NCBI RefSeq assembly: GCF_040811775.1
Contig: NZ_JBFNXW010000002.1
Span: 1-64,000, forward strand
Direction: 5' to 3'
From: Balneola sp. MJW-20
GTDB taxonomy: Bacteria; Bacteroidota; Rhodothermia; Balneolales; Balneolaceae
DNA: 64,000 nt
Positions 42,490 through 51,513 of this stretch are shown piece by piece (the stretch's first letter is position 1; each line of letters begins with the position of its first letter). Made by a program: the position numbers and the translations under genes. The notes beneath the pieces are model-generated. The model made no database searches. It was not told where the DNA came from and was given only the letters and a program-made list of their open reading frames with translations.

Positions 42490-44828
42490 TGATTAAATAT
42501 CACATCAGAAAGGTCGCAATATTGGGTTCAGGGGTAATGGGAAGCCAGATAGCCGCCCACTGTGTAAATGCTGGGCTGGAAGTACTCCTTCTGGACCTTA
42601 AGAGTGACGATCCGGATCGTCCGGATAAAAATGCAGAAGACAGTTTAAGAAAGATCACAAAGATGAAGCCGGCACCATTTGGGCTTCCTGAATTTGCAGA
42701 GCGCATCGAGACGGGTAACTTTGAAGACGATCTGCATAAGATCTCTGATGCGGACTGGATCTGTGAGGTCATCATCGAGAAGCTGGATATCAAAAAGGAT
42801 CTCATGAGCCGTGTGGATGAACACCGGCAGAAAGCCAGCATAGTAAGCTCTAATACCTCAGGACTCCCTATCCATAAGATCGCAGAGGACTGCAGCGAGG
42901 ACTTCAAAGCTCATTTTCTGGGAACACATTTTTTTAATCCTCCAAGATATATGAAATTATTGGAGGTAATACCTACCGAGCAGACCGATGAGCGGATCCT
43001 GAAATATATGAAAGGCTTCTGTGAACAGAGGCTTGGCAAAGGAGTTGTACTTTGTAAAGACACCCCTAATTTTATTGCAAACCGGATAGGGATCTTTTCC
43101 ATTGCCAATATTATGCCCTACTTCCTGAATGGTAATTTCAGGGCCGAGCACATTGATAAACTTACAGGCTTGCTGACCGGGTACTCCAAAGCAGCAACGT
43201 TCAGAACAGCCGATATGGCCGGCCTGGATGTCACCTATCATGTAGCTGCCAACCTGCATCCGGAAATCCCTCATGATGAAAAACAGGATACTTTTGATCT
43301 GCCTGACAAATTCGGCAAGATGGTGAAAGAAGGGATGATCGGTAACAAAGCTGGTAAAGGATTTTATTCCAAGGTCAGAAACGATAAAGGAAAGACCGAA
43401 TATAAAGTGTTGAATCCGGAGACCTTCGAATATGAATCTCAGAAGGAATGGGATCACCCGACTATCGCAGAGGCTGAAAAGATCCGGGATGTGAAAGAAC
43501 GTATTCGTTTTCTCGCATTCAAAGAAGATGAAGTTGGTGAACTTTTCTGGGATATTCAGCGCGACCTGCTATTATACGCAGCTAATCGTATTCCGGAGAT
43601 CACGGAAGATCCCGTGGCCATTGATCGTGCAATGAAATGGGGATTTAACTGGGAACTTGGCCCTTTTGAGCGCTGGGATATCCTGGGAATTCAGAAGGTG
43701 ATCGAAAGAGCAGAATCAGATGGTCATGCGGTACCGGACTGGATCCGGGGAGTGGATGCCTTCTATAAAGACGGTAAGGTCTTCCAACCGGATACAGGTG
43801 CTTATCAGGAAGTGCCTCCGAAAGCGGAGAGTGCGACAAGTATAGCTGCATTGCTTTCCGAAAATCAACCGGTCTGGGAAAATAAAAGTATGGCTCTTCA
43901 TGACGGTGGAAACGGTGTGGCAGTTTTTGAATACCGTACCCCATTCAATACACTTGGATTTGAACTCGTGAACAGTCTTGACGAATCCATGCAAATGGTT
44001 CATGATAATTTTGATGCACTGGTGCTGTATCATGACGGAGATAATTTTTCTTATGGGGCCAATCTGAAAGAAGCACTGGAAGCAAATCAGAAAGGAGAGT
44101 GGGACCGGGTGGTTGAGGCTGTCGAGCAGTTTCAGCGGGTAGCTGTTAAACTTCGGTATTCTCCTTTTCCGGTGGTGGCGGCACCTTTCGGAATGACCTT
44201 CGGAGGAGGAACGGAATTTTCATTGTATTCAGACCGGCGAGTAGCACATCATGAGCTATATATGGGTCTGGTAGAGGTTGGAGTTGGTTTGATCCCTGCC
44301 GGAGGGGGAACCACGGACCTGCTCAGAAAAGCTATGAACAGGGTGGAGGGAGATGCTGATCCTCTGGCTTATATCAGGGAGGTATTTAAAAAGATCGGAA
44401 TGGCGAAGGTATCGGCCAGTGCTCATGAAGCAAGGGAATTAGGCTTTCTGGAAGCATCCGATCCTATCGTAATGAACAGGGACCTGTTATTGGAGAATGC
44501 CCTGAACACTGCAAGGGCGATGGCAGATAACGGATATGAGCCGCCTGCCGAGCCGATGATCAAAGTAATGGGACAGACCGCTCTGAGCGCTATGAAGCTT
44601 ATGCTTTATGTAATGAGTGAGGGGGGCTTTGTTACCGAATATGATAAAGTGGTTGCTGAAAGGGTTGCTTATGTGCTGGCCGGAGGGGACCTGAGTGAAG
44701 CTCAGGAAGTCCCGGAATCATATCTGCTCAAACTGGAAAGAGAAGCAATTCTGGAATGCCTTAAAGACGAAAGAACCCTGGCCAGGATGGAGCATATGCT
44801 GAAGACCGGGAAACCACTTAGGAATTAA
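42489..44828 (+). CDS. 3-hydroxyacyl-CoA dehydrogenase/enoyl-CoA hydratase, FadN-like
   Basis: 779-residue multifunctional beta-oxidation enzyme with the FadN order (dehydrogenase first, crotonase domain last), the opposite of E. coli FadB. VAILGSGVMGSQIAAHC near 9-25 binds NAD; SSNTSGLPIHKIAE near 119 and GTHFFNPPRYMKLLEVIP near 139-156 hold the catalytic Ser, His and Asn. The first dehydrogenase C-domain ends near 310. The C-terminal crotonase part (about 455-740) has FGMTFGGGTEFSLYSDRR and GLVEVGVGLIPAGGGTTDLL. B. subtilis FadN is 789 residues. It is coupled to the synthetase gene by a 1-nt overlap and followed by the thiolase gene 30 nt on. Confidence 0.93.
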   Translation: MIKYHIRKVAILGSGVMGSQIAAHCVNAGLEVLLLDLKSDDPDRPDKNAEDSLRKITKMKPAPFGLPEFAERIETGNFEDDLHKISDADWICEVIIEKLDIKKDLMSRVDEHRQKASIVSSNTSGLPIHKIAEDCSEDFKAHFLGTHFFNPPRYMKLLEVIPTEQTDERILKYMKGFCEQRLGKGVVLCKDTPNFIANRIGIFSIANIMPYFLNGNFRAEHIDKLTGLLTGYSKAATFRTADMAGLDVTYHVAANLHPEIPHDEKQDTFDLPDKFGKMVKEGMIGNKAGKGFYSKVRNDKGKTEYKVLNPETFEYESQKEWDHPTIAEAEKIRDVKERIRFLAFKEDEVGELFWDIQRDLLLYAANRIPEITEDPVAIDRAMKWGFNWELGPFERWDILGIQKVIERAESDGHAVPDWIRGVDAFYKDGKVFQPDTGAYQEVPPKAESATSIAALLSENQPVWENKSMALHDGGNGVAVFEYRTPFNTLGFELVNSLDESMQMVHDNFDALVLYHDGDNFSYGANLKEALEANQKGEWDRVVEAVEQFQRVAVKLRYSPFPVVAAPFGMTFGGGTEFSLYSDRRVAHHELYMGLVEVGVGLIPAGGGTTDLLRKAMNRVEGDADPLAYIREVFKKIGMAKVSASAHEARELGFLEASDPIVMNRDLLLENALNTARAMADNGYEPPAEPMIKVMGQTALSAMKLMLYVMSEGGFVTEYDKVVAERVAYVLAGGDLSEAQEVPESYLLKLEREAILECLKDERTLARMEHMLKTGKPLRN

Positions 44829-44842
44829 GAATTAAGAATTAA
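44822..44842. repeat. Perfect heptanucleotide tandem repeat, three units
   Basis: Three GAATTAA units. The first holds the TAA stop of the FadN-like gene, and the array ends 16 nt before the thiolase start. Confidence 0.85.
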
Positions 44843-44858
44843 AAACTGGAGCCATAAC

Positions 44859-46043
44859 ATGGCGAATAACGAAGCCTATATTGTAGCAGCATCAAGAACA
44901 GCCTGCGGAAAAGCTAACAAAGGATCTCTTCGCTTTACCCGGCCAGATAGTCTGGGCGGTGCGGTCGTTAAAGATCTGTTGGGCAGGTCCGGTGACCTGG
45001 ATCCCTCTTTAGTGGAAGATGTGATATTCGGGTGTGCTTTTCCGGAAGCTTCACAGGGCCTTAATGTGGCAAGGCAGATAGCCATATTAGGCGGACTGCC
45101 GGACTCGGTGCCAGGCGTGACGGTGAATCGTTTTTGTTCTTCAGGATTGCAGACTATATCGATGGCTGCAGAACGTATTCTGGCAGGATCAGCAGATGTG
45201 ATCATTGCAGGAGGAGTGGAGTCGATGTCGCTGGTACCCATGGGCGGAATGTCGGTTCAGCCTAATCCCGAACTGGTTGAGAAAAGACCTGAAATTTATA
45301 TCAGCATGGGACTTACCGCTGAGAATGTGGCCTCAAAATACGATATCTCACGTGAGGACCAGGATGCATTTGCATACCGCTCACATCAGCGGGCAATAAA
45401 AGCATGGGAAGAAGGGCACTTCGATGAGCAGATCACTGCTATTGAAGTAAAAGAAAAGAAGGTAATGTCGAATGGTGAGCTTGAAGAGCACTCATTTACT
45501 TTTAATCAGGATGAAGGCCCAAGGGCAGACACCTCCGTTGAGGCATTATCCGGACTAAGACCTGTTTTTAAAGCCGGAGGCAGTGTTACCGCTGGAAATT
45601 CTTCTCAGATGAACGATGCTGCTGCAGGAGTCATGGTCATGAGTGGCGATATGGTAAAAAAACATGGGCTTAAACCAATGGCAAAGTATACGGGCTTTCA
45701 GGTGGCTGGTGTGGCTCCGGAGTTAATGGGAATCGGTCCGGTCGAAGCCGTACCTAAAGTGCTGGCTAAAACAGGTCTCAAACTGGAGGACATCGGATTG
45801 ATCGAACTGAATGAAGCTTTCGCATCGCAGTCGCTGGCGGTGATCCGTGAACTAGGACTTAACGAGGAGATTACGAATGTAAACGGAGGTGCTATTGCTA
45901 TGGGGCACCCGCTGGGATGTACCGGTGCCAAGCTGACTACTCAGATATTGTATGAAATGAAAGAGCGGGATGTCCGCTATGGTATGGTTACCATGTGTAT
46001 AGGCGGAGGTATGGGAGCTGCCGGAATTTTTGAAAAAGTATAA
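44859..46043 (+). CDS. Acetyl-CoA acyltransferase (3-ketoacyl-CoA thiolase)
   Basis: 394-residue thiolase that ends the beta-oxidation cycle by releasing acetyl-CoA. Cys in [10 protein letters not shown] near 89 is the nucleophile; [16 protein letters not shown] near 341-356 has the active-site His; CIGGGMGAA near 383 has the second Cys. It lies 30 nt after the FadN-like gene across a GAATTAA repeat and 11 nt before the SDR gene, so the four genes from the synthetase on are probably one operon. Confidence 0.92.
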   Translation: MANNEAYIVAASRTACGKANKGSLRFTRPDSLGGAVVKDLLGRSGDLDPSLVEDVIFGCAFPEASQGLNVARQIAILGGLPDSVPGVTVNRFCSSGLQTISMAAERILAGSADVIIAGGVESMSLVPMGGMSVQPNPELVEKRPEIYISMGLTAENVASKYDISREDQDAFAYRSHQRAIKAWEEGHFDEQITAIEVKEKKVMSNGELEEHSFTFNQDEGPRADTSVEALSGLRPVFKAGGSVTAGNSSQMNDAAAGVMVMSGDMVKKHGLKPMAKYTGFQVAGVAPELMGIGPVEAVPKVLAKTGLKLEDIGLIELNEAFASQSLAVIRELGLNEEITNVNGGAIAMGHPLGCTGAKLTTQILYEMKERDVRYGMVTMCIGGGMGAAGIFEKV

Positions 46044-46054
46044 AACAGGATCAT

Positions 46055-46909
46055 ATGTTTAAAGAAGATACACTATCCGGAAAGACGATCTTAATTACAG
46101 GTGGTGGGAGCGGACTTGGGCTTGCTATGGCTAAAGGTTTTGCATCCTGCGGAGCCGATATTGCCATTTGCGGCCGGACCCGCGAAAAGCTGGATAATGC
46201 GGTCAAAGAGATCGAAGCCGAGAAAGAAGGAGCTGTTGCACGGGGTTATACCTGCGATGTTCGTGATTATGAAGCCGTAAATGGGATGTTCGAGAATATT
46301 GTAAGCGACTTCGGGTCGCTGGAGGGACTGGTCAATAACGCAGCAGGTAATTTTCTGTCTGCATCCGAGGATCTGAGTCCCGGAGGATTTAAAGCCGTAG
46401 TGGATATAGTGCTTCATGGAAGCTTCAACTGTACCCATGTCTTTGGGAACTACCTGATCGACCAAAAGAAAAAAGGAAACATACTGAACATGGTAACCAC
46501 CTATGCAGAAGGTACCGGCTGTGCATTTGTGCTTCCTTCAGCTTGTGGCAAAGCCGGTGTTTTAGCTATGACAAGGTCCCTGGCCTTTGAATGGGCCACC
46601 TATGGTATCCGGTTAAATGCAATAGCTCCGGGCCCTTTTCCTACGGAGGGAGCATGGTCCAGACTGGTTCCCGACCGGGTGCTTGAGAAGAAATTCAAAG
46701 CAAAAGTTCCGATGAAGCGGTATGGGGAGAAAGAAGAATTAGCTAATCTGGCTATTTTTCTAATGTCAGATCTCGCGGATTACATTACCGGAGAGTGTGT
46801 AGTAATTGATGGCGGGGAAAGACTACAGGCCGGACAATTTAATTTTATTGACGGCCTGATGTCACGTTCAAAACTTAAAAAGCTATTTAAAGCTATGAAG
46901 CCTAAGTAG
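46055..46909 (+). CDS. SDR of the 2,4-dienoyl-CoA reductase type
   Basis: 284-residue NADPH-dependent reductase for unsaturated fatty acid breakdown. LITGGGSGLGLAMAKGFAS near 11-29 binds cofactor; VNNAAGNFLSASEDLSPGGF near 92-111 has Asn and the acyl region. The SDR Y-x-x-x-K is absent; instead TYAEGTGCAFVLPSACGK (near 150-167) places Tyr, Ser and Lys as in mammalian DECR1 (Tyr199, Ser210, Lys214), with Ser and Lys four apart. It ends the beta-oxidation operon. A basic tail (KLKKLFKAMKPK) is unusual. Confidence 0.85.
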   Translation: MFKEDTLSGKTILITGGGSGLGLAMAKGFASCGADIAICGRTREKLDNAVKEIEAEKEGAVARGYTCDVRDYEAVNGMFENIVSDFGSLEGLVNNAAGNFLSASEDLSPGGFKAVVDIVLHGSFNCTHVFGNYLIDQKKKGNILNMVTTYAEGTGCAFVLPSACGKAGVLAMTRSLAFEWATYGIRLNAIAPGPFPTEGAWSRLVPDRVLEKKFKAKVPMKRYGEKEELANLAIFLMSDLADYITGECVVIDGGERLQAGQFNFIDGLMSRSKLKKLFKAMKPK

Positions 46910-46923
46910 AATGATCCGGTTGA

Positions 46924-47082
46924 TCAGTTAAGTACAAATACGCCCATTAAGAGCATACTGAGCATTAATACATAGTAGAATCTTTTAATGGATTCATCCG
47001 GTTTTTTCAATCCCAGGTATTCCTTAAACAAATAGTGGTTGATACCCTGTTTGTAATACTTCTCATATAGTTTTGCTCTCAT
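46924..47082 (-). CDS. 52-residue protein with C-terminal membrane helix, unknown function
   Basis: A miniprotein too short for ordinary ORF cut-offs. Reading from the ATG at 47082, a basic, tyrosine-rich head (MRAKLYEKYYKQGINHYLF) and a short linker (LGLKKPDES) lead into a hydrophobic helix of about 17 residues (FYYVLMLSMLLMGVFVL) and the stop. A perfect AGGAGGT Shine-Dalgarno lies 6 nt before the start, stronger than that of nearly all neighbours. The head is net positive, so it should stay in the cytoplasm with the C-terminus crossing the membrane. It lies alone in a 334-nt gap, convergent with the beta-oxidation operon. I recognise no family. Confidence 0.72.
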   Translation of the reverse strand: MRAKLYEKYYKQGINHYLFKEYLGLKKPDESIKRFYYVLMLSMLLMGVFVLN

Positions 47083-47088
47083 AATATT

Positions 47089-47095
47089 ACCTCCT
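47089..47095 (-). promoter_or_regulatory. Strong Shine-Dalgarno of the 52-residue membrane protein
   Basis: AGGAGGT on the minus strand, 6 nt before ATG. This full-length match stands out in a genome whose other genes mostly have weak or no visible SD, and it supports the start. The remaining gap up to 47243 is AT-rich with two copies of AATGTTAA (47187-47194 and 47219-47226 regions) and no further gene. Confidence 0.75.
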
Positions 47096-47243
47096 ATTCA
47101 ACAAAATGGTGTGAGCAAACAAAATAAAGAGTGCGTTGTCTACTTTTGACGAAAAGCGACCAATCTTTTACTTGTGTTCATTCCAATGTTAAGAAATTGT
47201 TAACACAAAGTAAACCTAATGTTAACTTAATATTTCCTGAATA

Positions 47244-48098
47244 TTACCCGAAATTTTCGAGCCTTTGCCTAACCTTTTGAATTTGCAGGGCTAACTGCCA
47301 GGCGTCAAAGGCGGTATAAGGAGGTTCTTTACCCATCTGTACTGCTTTCAAAAACATCAAAGCAGCCTTTTCTGCAGATTTAGCAGGATCAAAGTTCTGT
47401 CTTTCAAAATACAGCAGTCCGGAATCGTTAAGGCGTCCTATTCTGATGTTCTGTGAGGCAACCTGACATTCCATGAACTCTTTTCGGTTTGATGCGATGC
47501 GCTGATGCAGGTTTTCGGAGGCACCGCTGTAGATCCGGATATCTGAGGAAGAGCCGTTATCAAAACGGAGAAAGAGATGAAGTATAACCGGGTGTCCCGG
47601 AGCAAGTCTGACTTCCCGTGCTTCTATGTGGTGTATTCCTCCATTGATCCATTTTAAACAGAAACCCAGTTCATCCATCCAGTGATGCCTGAATTCTGTC
47701 TCCGGATCAGTAAGCTGATTATAATTAACTTCTCTGGTTATACTGATGAGACTGGGACGATTCATTTCATCCATCATCCATTGAGATGCGGATGCAAGAC
47801 TTGGCCAGTGTGAAACCTGAACCTGTACTCCGGCCTCACGTGATGCACGGTGGATCTTCTCAAGCTTAGCAGCATCCGTGGGTATATCAGAGACCAGAAA
47901 GCTGTTATATCCTTTTTGGATAAGCTTCAGGAGTTTGTCTAGGTTTTCGGGGCCATCATCAATCAGAATGACTGCATCACCTGAGCCAAGATCCTCCACT
48001 GAGGGGATCAATATAACTTCCTGAACAATTTTATGGGGGCGAAGATGCTTCTCCCAGGCTACGGCGCGCGTAGCATCTCCTATAATGGTTACTTTCAT
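47244..48098 (-). CDS. Gfo/Idh/MocA-like oxidoreductase-fold protein
   Basis: 284-residue protein with a Rossmann N-terminus but a degenerate cofactor loop (TIIGDATRAVAWEKHL, no G-x-G-x-x-G). The middle (FLVSDIPTDAAKLEKIHRAS, then VQVSHWPSLASAS) fits the usual Gfo/Idh strand order, and the C-terminal part (NFDPAKSAEKAALMFLKAVQ, TAFDAWQLALQIQKVRQRL) is the typical closing helices. The missing glycines and the short C-domain make enzymatic activity uncertain. It is followed 60 nt on by pspC-like on its own strand upstream. Substrate unknown. Confidence 0.6.
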   Translation of the reverse strand: MKVTIIGDATRAVAWEKHLRPHKIVQEVILIPSVEDLGSGDAVILIDDGPENLDKLLKLIQKGYNSFLVSDIPTDAAKLEKIHRASREAGVQVQVSHWPSLASASQWMMDEMNRPSLISITREVNYNQLTDPETEFRHHWMDELGFCLKWINGGIHHIEAREVRLAPGHPVILHLFLRFDNGSSSDIRIYSGASENLHQRIASNRKEFMECQVASQNIRIGRLNDSGLLYFERQNFDPAKSAEKAALMFLKAVQMGKEPPYTAFDAWQLALQIQKVRQRLENFG

Positions 48099-48158
48099 AA
48101 GCGATCTGAGTTTGATCGCTCAAAATGCATAAGTGGCAATTATAATACAAGTAAGGAC

Positions 48159-48341
48159 TTAGTCCGGCATCACTATGGCAAGAATAAAATAGATGAGTAC
48201 ACCGGTACCAAAACTGGATACCATCAGCAGTGCGAATAGAATACGGACAATAGTGGAGTCCCATCCGAGATATTCGGCAAATCCGCCACAAACCCCGGCC
48301 AACATCTTGTCGCGTCTTGATTTTCTTAATTTAGCAGGCAT
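48159..48341 (-). CDS. PspC-domain membrane protein
   Basis: 60-residue PspC-type protein: KMLAGVCGGFAEYLGWDST near 12-30 is the signature, then one membrane helix (about 31-57, ending AIVMPD). PspC proteins sense membrane stress in enterobacteria; stand-alone short forms like this are common in Bacteroidota and their role is less clear. It lies 61 nt upstream of the Gfo/Idh-like gene on the same strand and downstream of the 7-unit heptad repeat. Confidence 0.88.
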   Translation of the reverse strand: MPAKLRKSRRDKMLAGVCGGFAEYLGWDSTIVRILFALLMVSSFGTGVLIYFILAIVMPD

Positions 48342-48429
48342 ATAATTTTTATAATTTTGGATTGCTACACGGGCTGAATACGGAGGGAAAGAAAATAAGT
48401 TTCGAAATAATTTGATGTAAATTTTTATA

Positions 48430-48478
48430 GGCAGAAGGCAGAAGGCAGAAGGCAGAAGGCAGAAGGCAGAAGGCAGAA
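48430..48478. repeat. Perfect heptanucleotide tandem repeat, seven units
   Basis: Seven perfect GGCAGAA units followed by a degenerate GGCAGGA, the largest array in the window, between the pspC-like gene and the M56 gene terminator. Because it is an exact repeat it is likely to vary in copy number between strains. Confidence 0.97.
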
Positions 48479-48497
48479 GGCAGGAATATAGATCAAT

Positions 48498-48528
48498 TAA
48501 TAAAAGCGGAGTCTTTTCAGGCTCCGCT
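48498..48528 (-). terminator. Intrinsic terminator of the M56-TonB gene
   Basis: Stem AGCGGAG / CTCCGCT (48505-48528) with a 10-nt loop, followed on the minus strand by TTTTATTAATT; 28 nt past the gene stop. Confidence 0.85.
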
Positions 48529-48555
48529 AATAACTATAGTGAGTTGGGGAGGAAG

Positions 48556-50331
48556 TTATTGGGTATCTGCGGTTGATCCGAAATCAGCGTCTGATAACTT
48601 AAATACAACGGGCATAGAGAATTGAACTCTTACGGGACGACCACGCTGGACACCGGGCTCAAATTTTGCATCCCGGATCACGCGCAGTGCTTCTTCGTCT
48701 GCACCGCCTCCAATGCCCCGCACCACTTCTGCATCTTCTACATCTCCGTTCTTATTAACAATGAACTGAACGATTACTCGTCCTTCAATTCCTGCTCTTC
48801 GGGCTGATTCAGGATATTGTATCTTACTGGATATAGATTTTATGCCACCGATAAGCTTGGGCATCTCTTCAACCACCACAAAGAAATCTTCTTCACCACT
48901 TGATGCTACGGAGCCTGAAGAACCTTGACCGTTTATGTAAGTATCGATATTCATCAGTCCCGAGGTACCGTGAGAAACCCTTGATTTCAGAGTTGAATGA
49001 GCTACCCATATATCTGCACGATCCAGGTTAGTAATGAAAGGGATCTCGGATCTTATTTTAACATCCATTGAGTTGATCCGGAATGAGGCCTCATTGTTCT
49101 CTACCTGACCGTTTCTTTCTGCTCCCGGAAAAGGTTGTAACGCTATCATAAAGGATCCGAATTCTTGAGCGTTGAAATAAAGAGATCCTGTTCCATTTGT
49201 ACTCGCTGCAGACTGAGTTGTGAGATCCACTACCTCTTTACCATTGATCTCTATTACTGCTCCTTTATGTTGTAAAGTAGCTTGTTCCAGAGTTGCTCTG
49301 TCTAATAATTCCGGTCCTCTCATTTCAGAGCAGGCAATGGGGAAGGTTATACCAAATACCATCAGCATTAAAAAAAGTACACTTTGTCTCATGGATGAAC
49401 GATGTAGTTTGTGAGTTTTCATAGTTTTAATGCGTTGCTTAAGTGTGGATTGCTTTACAGCCATGCTAACCGATAACCGACCTGTACCTGTATTAAGAGG
49501 AAGCAGTTCAAACAACAGGTTTGCATAAGATTTAACTGAGTATCCGGTCTCATTTAATACCTGCTGATCGCAGGATATCTCTCTGTAGATATCGATTTCA
49601 TTACTGGTGATGCGGACCAGCGGATGAAACCAGAAGATCATTTCCATTACAGTAAGCACCATTTGCAGCAGGTAATCTTTTCGCTGAATGTGTACCAGTT
49701 CATGCTCAAGAGCCATGGCCAGCTTATCAGGGTGCTCTTTAAGTCGTTCAGGAAGCACCACTATCGGTGTTCTCCAGCCATAGGTAAAGGGGACATAAGG
49801 ATTATTGTGAAAAGAGATCATTATCGGACTGGCTGAATAATCGTCAGATCTTTTTCCGAAATCTTCGAGCGGTTGAAGCTTTAGTCCCTGAGTTAATTTT
49901 CTGAAATTATGCAGATCGTAAAGCAGTCTGAAAACCAGCAGCACTCCTACCACCAGTAATAATATCGACACCATTCCGATCATAAGGGAGGGCTCCAGAA
50001 ACGAAAAAGACGCCCCAGTTCCCACACTGCTGGTTATTGGCACAGCTTGTATGGGATTTGATACTATGATCAAAGCAGTGTTGATCGCAGCTGAATCATT
50101 AAGCCCACTGAAGCCATGCTGAAGCAATACTGAAGCCAGAATTCCTACCGGAAGGGCAACGATCGTGGCAGCCCGTAGATGGTAATGATATAATGGATCG
50201 AGTTGTCGGGTATATTTAAGTGCCAGGTAAACCACGGAACTAAACAGGGTCCAGATAAGTACCGGAAACCATATGTGTTCCATGCTGTGCTGACCCAGAT
50301 CATATATTAAATTATAGAGAGAAGGGTTCAT
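48556..50331 (-). CDS. BlaR1-like M56 membrane metallopeptidase with C-terminal TonB domain
   Basis: 591-residue sensor-protease-like protein. Membrane helices near 15-35, 50-70, 115-140 and around 320-335, with the cytoplasmic zinc-peptidase loop between: HELVH at 210-214 (His210, Glu211, His214) followed by IQRKDYLLQMVL. After the last helix comes a periplasmic part of about 250 residues that has no penicillin-binding domain and ends in a TonB C-terminal domain (about 500-590; EGRVIVQFIVNKNGDVEDAE). This fits the M56-TonB architecture common in Bacteroidota. It is 1 nt downstream of the BlaI-type repressor gene, so the two form the usual sensor-protease/repressor pair. The signal sensed is unknown. 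Confidence 0.88.
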   Translation of the reverse strand: MNPSLYNLIYDLGQHSMEHIWFPVLIWTLFSSVVYLALKYTRQLDPLYHYHLRAATIVALPVGILASVLLQHGFSGLNDSAAINTALIIVSNPIQAVPITSSVGTGASFSFLEPSLMIGMVSILLLVVGVLLVFRLLYDLHNFRKLTQGLKLQPLEDFGKRSDDYSASPIMISFHNNPYVPFTYGWRTPIVVLPERLKEHPDKLAMALEHELVHIQRKDYLLQMVLTVMEMIFWFHPLVRITSNEIDIYREISCDQQVLNETGYSVKSYANLLFELLPLNTGTGRLSVSMAVKQSTLKQRIKTMKTHKLHRSSMRQSVLFLMLMVFGITFPIACSEMRGPELLDRATLEQATLQHKGAVIEINGKEVVDLTTQSAASTNGTGSLYFNAQEFGSFMIALQPFPGAERNGQVENNEASFRINSMDVKIRSEIPFITNLDRADIWVAHSTLKSRVSHGTSGLMNIDTYINGQGSSGSVASSGEEDFFVVVEEMPKLIGGIKSISSKIQYPESARRAGIEGRVIVQFIVNKNGDVEDAEVVRGIGGGADEEALRVIRDAKFEPGVQRGRPVRVQFSMPVVFKLSDADFGSTADTQ

Positions 50332-50332
50332 T

Positions 50333-50710
50333 CTAATCCTCCATTCCGTCTATAAGTTTCCTGATCTCGTCAAGTTCCTTGTCATTCATCTTCTCGTGAT
50401 TCACCAATGACTGAACCAAAGCGGAAGTAGACCCTTTGAAGACCTTGTTGATCATACTGTTGATGAGGTCAAACTGAACATCTTCAGGCTTTTGTGCAGG
50501 ACTGTAAACATAAGTAGCGCCGTCTTTGCGATATTTGAGATAACCTTTGTCGGAAAGGTTCTTCATGATAGTCATGACCGTGGTATAAGCAACCTTTCTT
50601 GATTCAAGGATCTTATCTTTTACTTCTGCTACTGTTGCCTCTTCCAATTCCCAGACATGATGGAGGATCTCCATTTCGGATTCTCCTAAAGGAGTGAGTG
50701 ATTTTTTCAT
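50333..50710 (-). CDS. BlaI/MecI/CopY-family transcriptional repressor
   Basis: 125-residue winged-helix repressor expected to be cleaved after its partner M56 protease is activated. I start it at 50710 (MKKSLTPLGESEMEILHHVW), which matches family starts; the frame is open to 50857 but the added residues have no family likeness. VAEVKDKILESRKVAYTTVM and LSDKGYLKYRKDGATYVY form the HTH and wing. It is followed by the M56-TonB gene after 1 nt. A dyad at 50737-50752 in its promoter is a likely operator. Confidence 0.9.
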   Translation of the reverse strand: MKKSLTPLGESEMEILHHVWELEEATVAEVKDKILESRKVAYTTVMTIMKNLSDKGYLKYRKDGATYVYSPAQKPEDVQFDLINSMINKVFKGSTSALVQSLVNHEKMNDKELDEIRKLIDGMED

Positions 50711-50736
50711 AATCTTTGTGGTTACTATAAAGCTAC

Positions 50737-50752
50737 TACTAATATAATAGTA
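50737..50752. promoter_or_regulatory. Candidate BlaI-type operator and promoter
   Basis: Perfect dyad TACTA-N6-TAGTA centred 34 nt before the repressor start, over an AT-rich sequence TATTATATT that could be the -10 region on the minus strand. BlaI/MecI proteins bind TACA/TGTA dyads in their own promoters, so autoregulation is a fair inference; the exact site is not proven. Confidence 0.5.
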
Positions 50753-50889
50753 TTCAGATGAGGTGCAAAATAATTTAGCGGTATAACGCATACGACCGCT
50801 GACGAACTTTGGGTAGTGCGACTTGCATATACCCATATGCGGGCGGGTATTAAGCACTTGCGTATTTAATACTGGATCTCATAATTGAT

Positions 50890-51381
50890 CTATGATTCAG
50901 GTACTGTAATCTTATTCTTGATTACTCCAGATAGATCGGTAATAGTGGCGGCTGCGAAGAGTTGTCCATGCTCAAATTTATTAAGGAGGGAAAGCAGGTC
51001 TCCTGCTGGCCGGAATAGAATGAGTGGTTTCTTTTCTTTAACTGCCAGTGCGATCTCAGATAAAGTGCCGGGACCGATTCCAATGGCAATGATAGCGTCG
51101 GCCGTTAAAATATTCATCTGATTCCGTGCCTGACCCATGCCGGTTATGATAGGGATATCAACAAAAGCAGACGCTTCGGAAGTATCATTGCCTGGAAGGA
51201 TACCGACCGTGGTGCCGCCTCCTTCTTTTGCACCTTTAAGTGCAGCTTCCATGACTCCGGATGCTCTGCCGCCCGTAAGTACAGTATGTCCCAGTTCTGC
51301 TGCAAGTTTTCCTGCTTCATAGGCATGCTCTTCATCAGATACACTGGCTGATTCCCCGGGGCCGATAATGGATATGATCAT
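50890..51381 (-). CDS. SLOG-fold nucleotide-binding protein (TIGR00725/LOG-like)
   Basis: 163-residue Rossmann-like protein related to the lysine-decarboxylase-like (LOG) family. SIIGPGESASVSDEEH near 4-19, LTGGRASGVMEAALKGAKEG near 35-54 and the phosphate-binding GIGPGTLSEIALAVKEKKPL near 115-134 match TIGR00725; the last replaces the PGG-G-T-x-x-E motif of true LOG phosphoribohydrolases (PGTLSE), so the Glu is kept. Function of this branch is unknown. It stands alone between the repressor gene and a heptad repeat before the photolyase gene. Confidence 0.75.
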   Translation of the reverse strand: MIISIIGPGESASVSDEEHAYEAGKLAAELGHTVLTGGRASGVMEAALKGAKEGGGTTVGILPGNDTSEASAFVDIPIITGMGQARNQMNILTADAIIAIGIGPGTLSEIALAVKEKKPLILFRPAGDLLSLLNKFEHGQLFAAATITDLSGVIKNKITVPES

Positions 51382-51391
51382 TTTAATAGCT

Positions 51392-51419
51392 TTGAGTCAT
51401 GAGTCCTTAGTTTTGAGAA
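51392..51419. repeat. Degenerate heptad array, four units
   Basis: TTGAGTC, ATGAGTC, CTTAGTT, TTGAGAA in 7-bp phase upstream of the SLOG gene and 95 nt before the photolyase gene. Confidence 0.5.
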
Positions 51420-51513
51420 TATGGAATTTGTTTTAGAAATGGGAGCTGTAAACAATTGTTCTATGTAGGCACTGATCCGGAACGAGAGAAGGTTGATTTA
51501 GAATTATAATGAC

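Noticed and set aside
47187..47226. Repeated AATGTTAA/GTTAAC in the gap before the miniprotein as a regulator site
   Set aside because: Short AT-rich words are expected by chance in such a gap, and no dyad spacing is convincing.
48430..48478. Repeated GGCAGAA units as a possible CRISPR array
   Set aside because: Units are 7 bp, contiguous and without spacers; it is a simple tandem repeat.
50711..50857. Longer BlaI-type repressor starting at 50857
   Set aside because: The extra 49 residues show no family likeness and would run through the promoter-like dyad.
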